Positions 61,609-64,000 of a stretch of DNA of 64,000 nucleotides are shown here, piece after piece. Position 1 is the stretch's first letter; the number at the start of each line of letters is the position of its first letter. This stretch comes from Dyadobacter sp. CY326 (GTDB lineage Bacteria > Bacteroidota > Bacteroidia > Cytophagales > Spirosomataceae). The notes under the pieces are model-generated. The model had not been told where the DNA came from. It ran no database searches and was given only the letters and a program-made list of their open reading frames with translations. The DNA is taken from positions 558,001 through 622,000 of the forward strand of contig NZ_JAJUXI010000003.1 of the NCBI RefSeq assembly GCF_021390515.1, written 5' to 3'. A program made the position numbers and the translations under genes.

Positions 61609-64000
61609 TTAAAAACTGTAACGCAAACCAAGCTGGAACTGGTAAGGGTTTCCGGATGGTGTAACCACACCGGCGGTGTTTACGCGATAAACAAATTTCT
61701 GATTGGCTTTGTCAAATCCAGCAACAGCAGGAGTTGTTCCGGAAGCCGGGATGCCCAGTGCGTAAAGCGCCTGACTGCCCAATGATTCGTTCGTTCCCCA
61801 TTCCTTGTTCAACAAGTTACCAACATTAAATATATCCGCTGACAGCTCGATGCCGTGGCTTCCCGCGATCTTGATGCGCTTGGTAACCCGTAAGTCAAAA
61901 ACGCCGTAAAAGCCGTTAATCCCACCGTTACGCTCGGCCATTTTTCCTGAATATTTGGTGATATAATCTTTCACGCTCTGGCTGGCAAGCGGATTATCCA
62001 AAATCGCCTGCAATCCTTTTCTAACGTTCTCAGGCACACTTGGATCGTTTTTATCAAATACAAAAGCAAGGTCATTTTGTCCTGCTACGAAATCCGCGTT
62101 GCTGTTAGCTCCCGACAACAATGTATATCTCGTTCCGCCCAGTCCTGAATAGCGAACGCCTACATTAACTCCCCAGAAAGATGGCAAAGAACCGTAGAAC
62201 ACAATTTTATGACGGAAATGGTTATCCGAATAACTCATCTGGCTCAAATCGCGGGGATCGTCTTTTACAGGAAGTGAAAGCGTTGCCGTATTTGCTACGT
62301 TACCATTGTACGATGTATTGTCTTTCGTATCGTTGTAAGTGTAGCTCATCGTGATTTCCCCATCCCTGAAATATTGGTAAGTTGCATCGGCTACGAAAGC
62401 AAATGTGTTCACTTTGCCCTGGCTGTTCAATTCCAGCACGCGACCAAATTTGGTGCTCTTGCGACCTTGAAGCCAATCTCCTGCTCCATTTGCAGGCATG
62501 CTAGCCAATGGCACGAACACGCCGCGGTTGTCTTCATTTGCCAGACGGAAAAATGGTTCGTCAGCCATGTTCCTGTCTACATAAAAGTAGTTGTTGCGAC
62601 CCAGCGTCATATAACCGGCAACGCCAACTCTTAACTTATCCGTAAAATAATGGCTGTAAGAAGCATTGGCCTTATACATTACGGGCACACGTGCATCGGC
62701 GCCATTTGTATTGATCGTTGGCAACTGGAAAGCAGCCAGACTTGGGATGCTTGCATAATCGTTGCGGTAAGCGGCGAAATCTGGCGTAGGAATATTCGGG
62801 GCGCGAACGTCCACAGTGGCCAGGTGTTTTCCGTCAAATGTAAGGTTGTTGATCAACACATAATTGTTGATGTCGGAAGCAAAAATACCACCGCCCACGC
62901 GGATAATGTCGGTATGTTTTTCATTCACGTCCCAAGTAAATTGCAGACGCGGCTGCACCACGAATGATTTCAGTCTGTGGTCGGTGCGGATTTGCAACTC
63001 ATCAAACAAGGTCTGATTCAAGGGTGAAGTCGGGTAATGTGCGTAATCAAGGCGCAACCCGGCAACCATGTCAAGACCGACCGCCAATTTTGTTTTCATC
63101 TGGCCATAAATTCCAGCATTCATGATGTTGCCATTTACAGACCAGTCATCCATCAACGGCACTTCGCGGTAATAACGATAAGGCTGTAATGCTTCGAATT
63201 TATCCAAAGCCGTCTTGCCAGCCGCTGCGTCTACTGTGTAATGGAACCTGCCGTTTACCTCGCTGCCGTAAGTGGAATGCGAACGCGTGTACATCAAGTC
63301 AATGCCGAATGTGTATTCAACTTTGTCGGTGTTGTAATACAGGTTATCAACCAATTGAATCACATTATTGGTAAATCCTTCCTGCGCAAAACGGTGGCCT
63401 CCCATCTGAATGTTGGTCGACTTCGACGTTCCATCGCTCAAAGTTGAAGTTACGTTCTCAACAATGGCTCTTGGAATGTTCGAAGACGGAAGCTGATCGC
63501 CCGGGCTGCTTTTTTGATGCGTATACAAATGCTGCACTTTCAACTCATTGGTCAAGCGCGTGTTAATCGACGAACGCAGTGACGCGAGCAAGCTGTTGTC
63601 AACATTGTAGTCGTTTCCGGTTGATTCATAAATGTTGATAGACGTGTTATCCTGCAAGCCAAGCTTGTTTCTGTCGTTTGTATAGTTGTCGCGGATCGTC
63701 AAAAGGTTTTTTCCATTGATCTGCCAATCGGCTCTTGCAAAAACGGCATCGGACCCGCGGGATTTATCAAATGTTCCATACTGAGGCGTGTTGGCAACGC
63801 CATATTTGGAGCGCGCAATGTCAACATAACGGTCCAAAGTTGTTCTCGTAACATTAAACCTGTTTTCGTCCGCAGGCGTAACAATGTCAGCAATAACAAA
63901 TGGACGTGTGTCCTGCTGGTGATCCCACGCAACGAAAAAGTGCAGTTTGTCCTTGATAATCGGTCCGCCCAAAGAGAACCCGAACTGATTGGTTGAGAAA
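61609..64000 (-). CDS. TonB-dependent receptor, Oar-like, 5' end beyond window
   Basis: About 796 residues visible; the N-terminus (signal, regulatory and plug domains) lies past base 64000. The frame is open through the window edge (FSTNQFGFSLGGPIIKDKLHFFVAWDH, the usual plug-to-barrel join of Oar-type proteins). The barrel contains the NDLAFVFDKNDPSVPENVRKGL segment common in this group and ends YQFQLGLRYSF. Oar proteins are surface receptors involved in transport or adhesion; the ligand is unknown. The Met at 63972 is internal, not the start. Confidence 0.9.
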   Translation of the reverse strand, partial: FSTNQFGFSLGGPIIKDKLHFFVAWDHQQDTRPFVIADIVTPADENRFNVTRTTLDRYVDIARSKYGVANTPQYGTFDKSRGSDAVFARADWQINGKNLLTIRDNYTNDRNKLGLQDNTSINIYESTGNDYNVDNSLLASLRSSINTRLTNELKVQHLYTHQKSSPGDQLPSSNIPRAIVENVTSTLSDGTSKSTNIQMGGHRFAQEGFTNNVIQLVDNLYYNTDKVEYTFGIDLMYTRSHSTYGSEVNGRFHYTVDAAAGKTALDKFEALQPYRYYREVPLMDDWSVNGNIMNAGIYGQMKTKLAVGLDMVAGLRLDYAHYPTSPLNQTLFDELQIRTDHRLKSFVVQPRLQFTWDVNEKHTDIIRVGGGIFASDINNYVLINNLTFDGKHLATVDVRAPNIPTPDFAAYRNDYASIPSLAAFQLPTINTNGADARVPVMYKANASYSHYFTDKLRVGVAGYMTLGRNNYFYVDRNMADEPFFRLANEDNRGVFVPLASMPANGAGDWLQGRKSTKFGRVLELNSQGKVNTFAFVADATYQYFRDGEITMSYTYNDTKDNTSYNGNVANTATLSLPVKDDPRDLSQMSYSDNHFRHKIVFYGSLPSFWGVNVGVRYSGLGGTRYTLLSGANSNADFVAGQNDLAFVFDKNDPSVPENVRKGLQAILDNPLASQSVKDYITKYSGKMAERNGGINGFYGVFDLRVTKRIKIAGSHGIELSADIFNVGNLLNKEWGTNESLGSQALYALGIPASGTTPAVAGFDKANQKFVYRVNTAGVVTPSGNPYQFQLGLRYSF

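Overview
The window reads as chromosome of a free-living, carbohydrate-degrading Bacteroidota, most likely Cytophagales close to Dyadobacter/Spirosoma. This is inferred, not proven: there are three SusC/SusD pairs, DUF4249 and Oar-like proteins, many SPII lipoproteins, and several promoters of the Bacteroidota type (TTTG-like box, 19-21 bp, TAnnTTTG-like box). No rRNA, tRNA, CRISPR, integrase or transposase gene was recognised.

Layout. 1-6651 (minus): polysaccharide utilisation locus 1 (susC-susD-GH43) followed by an FAD/NAD(P)-binding protein cut by the window start. 6895-13117 (plus): a small secreted protein and a complete RND tripartite efflux operon. 13246-14512: a dense array of palindromic repeats, the most unusual DNA here. 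14643-18517: alpha/beta hydrolase, SRPBCC protein, SulP anion transporter, and a standalone N-terminal module of an RluA-type pseudouridine synthase lacking the catalytic domain. 18662-24822 (plus): locus 2 (susC-susD-sulfatase). 24955-31094: acetyltransferase, lipoproteins, DUF4249, OmpA, histone-deacetylase-like and SDR genes, DUF1801. 31253-35951 (minus): locus 3 (susC-susD). 36192-38612: TonB-dependent siderophore-type receptor, divergent from a MarR regulator and a rifamycin phosphotransferase (38799-41948). 41863-47533: class C beta-lactamase-like hydrolase, beta-propeller phytase, ECF sigma factor with a membrane partner, lipoprotein. 47712-51010: a two-sulfatase operon. 51070-64000: PRISE-type reductase, two-component proteins, two TonB-type outer-membrane proteins, a choice-of-anchor I lipoprotein, an alkaline-phosphatase-superfamily enzyme, and an SGNH hydrolase/esterase pair.

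How it fits together. Three SusCD pairs, a GH43 and three formylglycine-type sulfatases point to import and degradation of plant or sulfated glycans. The promoter of locus 2 and that of the two-sulfatase operon share an almost identical block of about 22 bp including a small dyad, suggesting one regulon. The MarR-rph pair looks like an inducible antibiotic-inactivation module with an operator over its own promoter. Further points of interest are a possible attenuator in the locus 1 susC leader and a receiver domain with Glu in place of the phospho-acceptor Asp.
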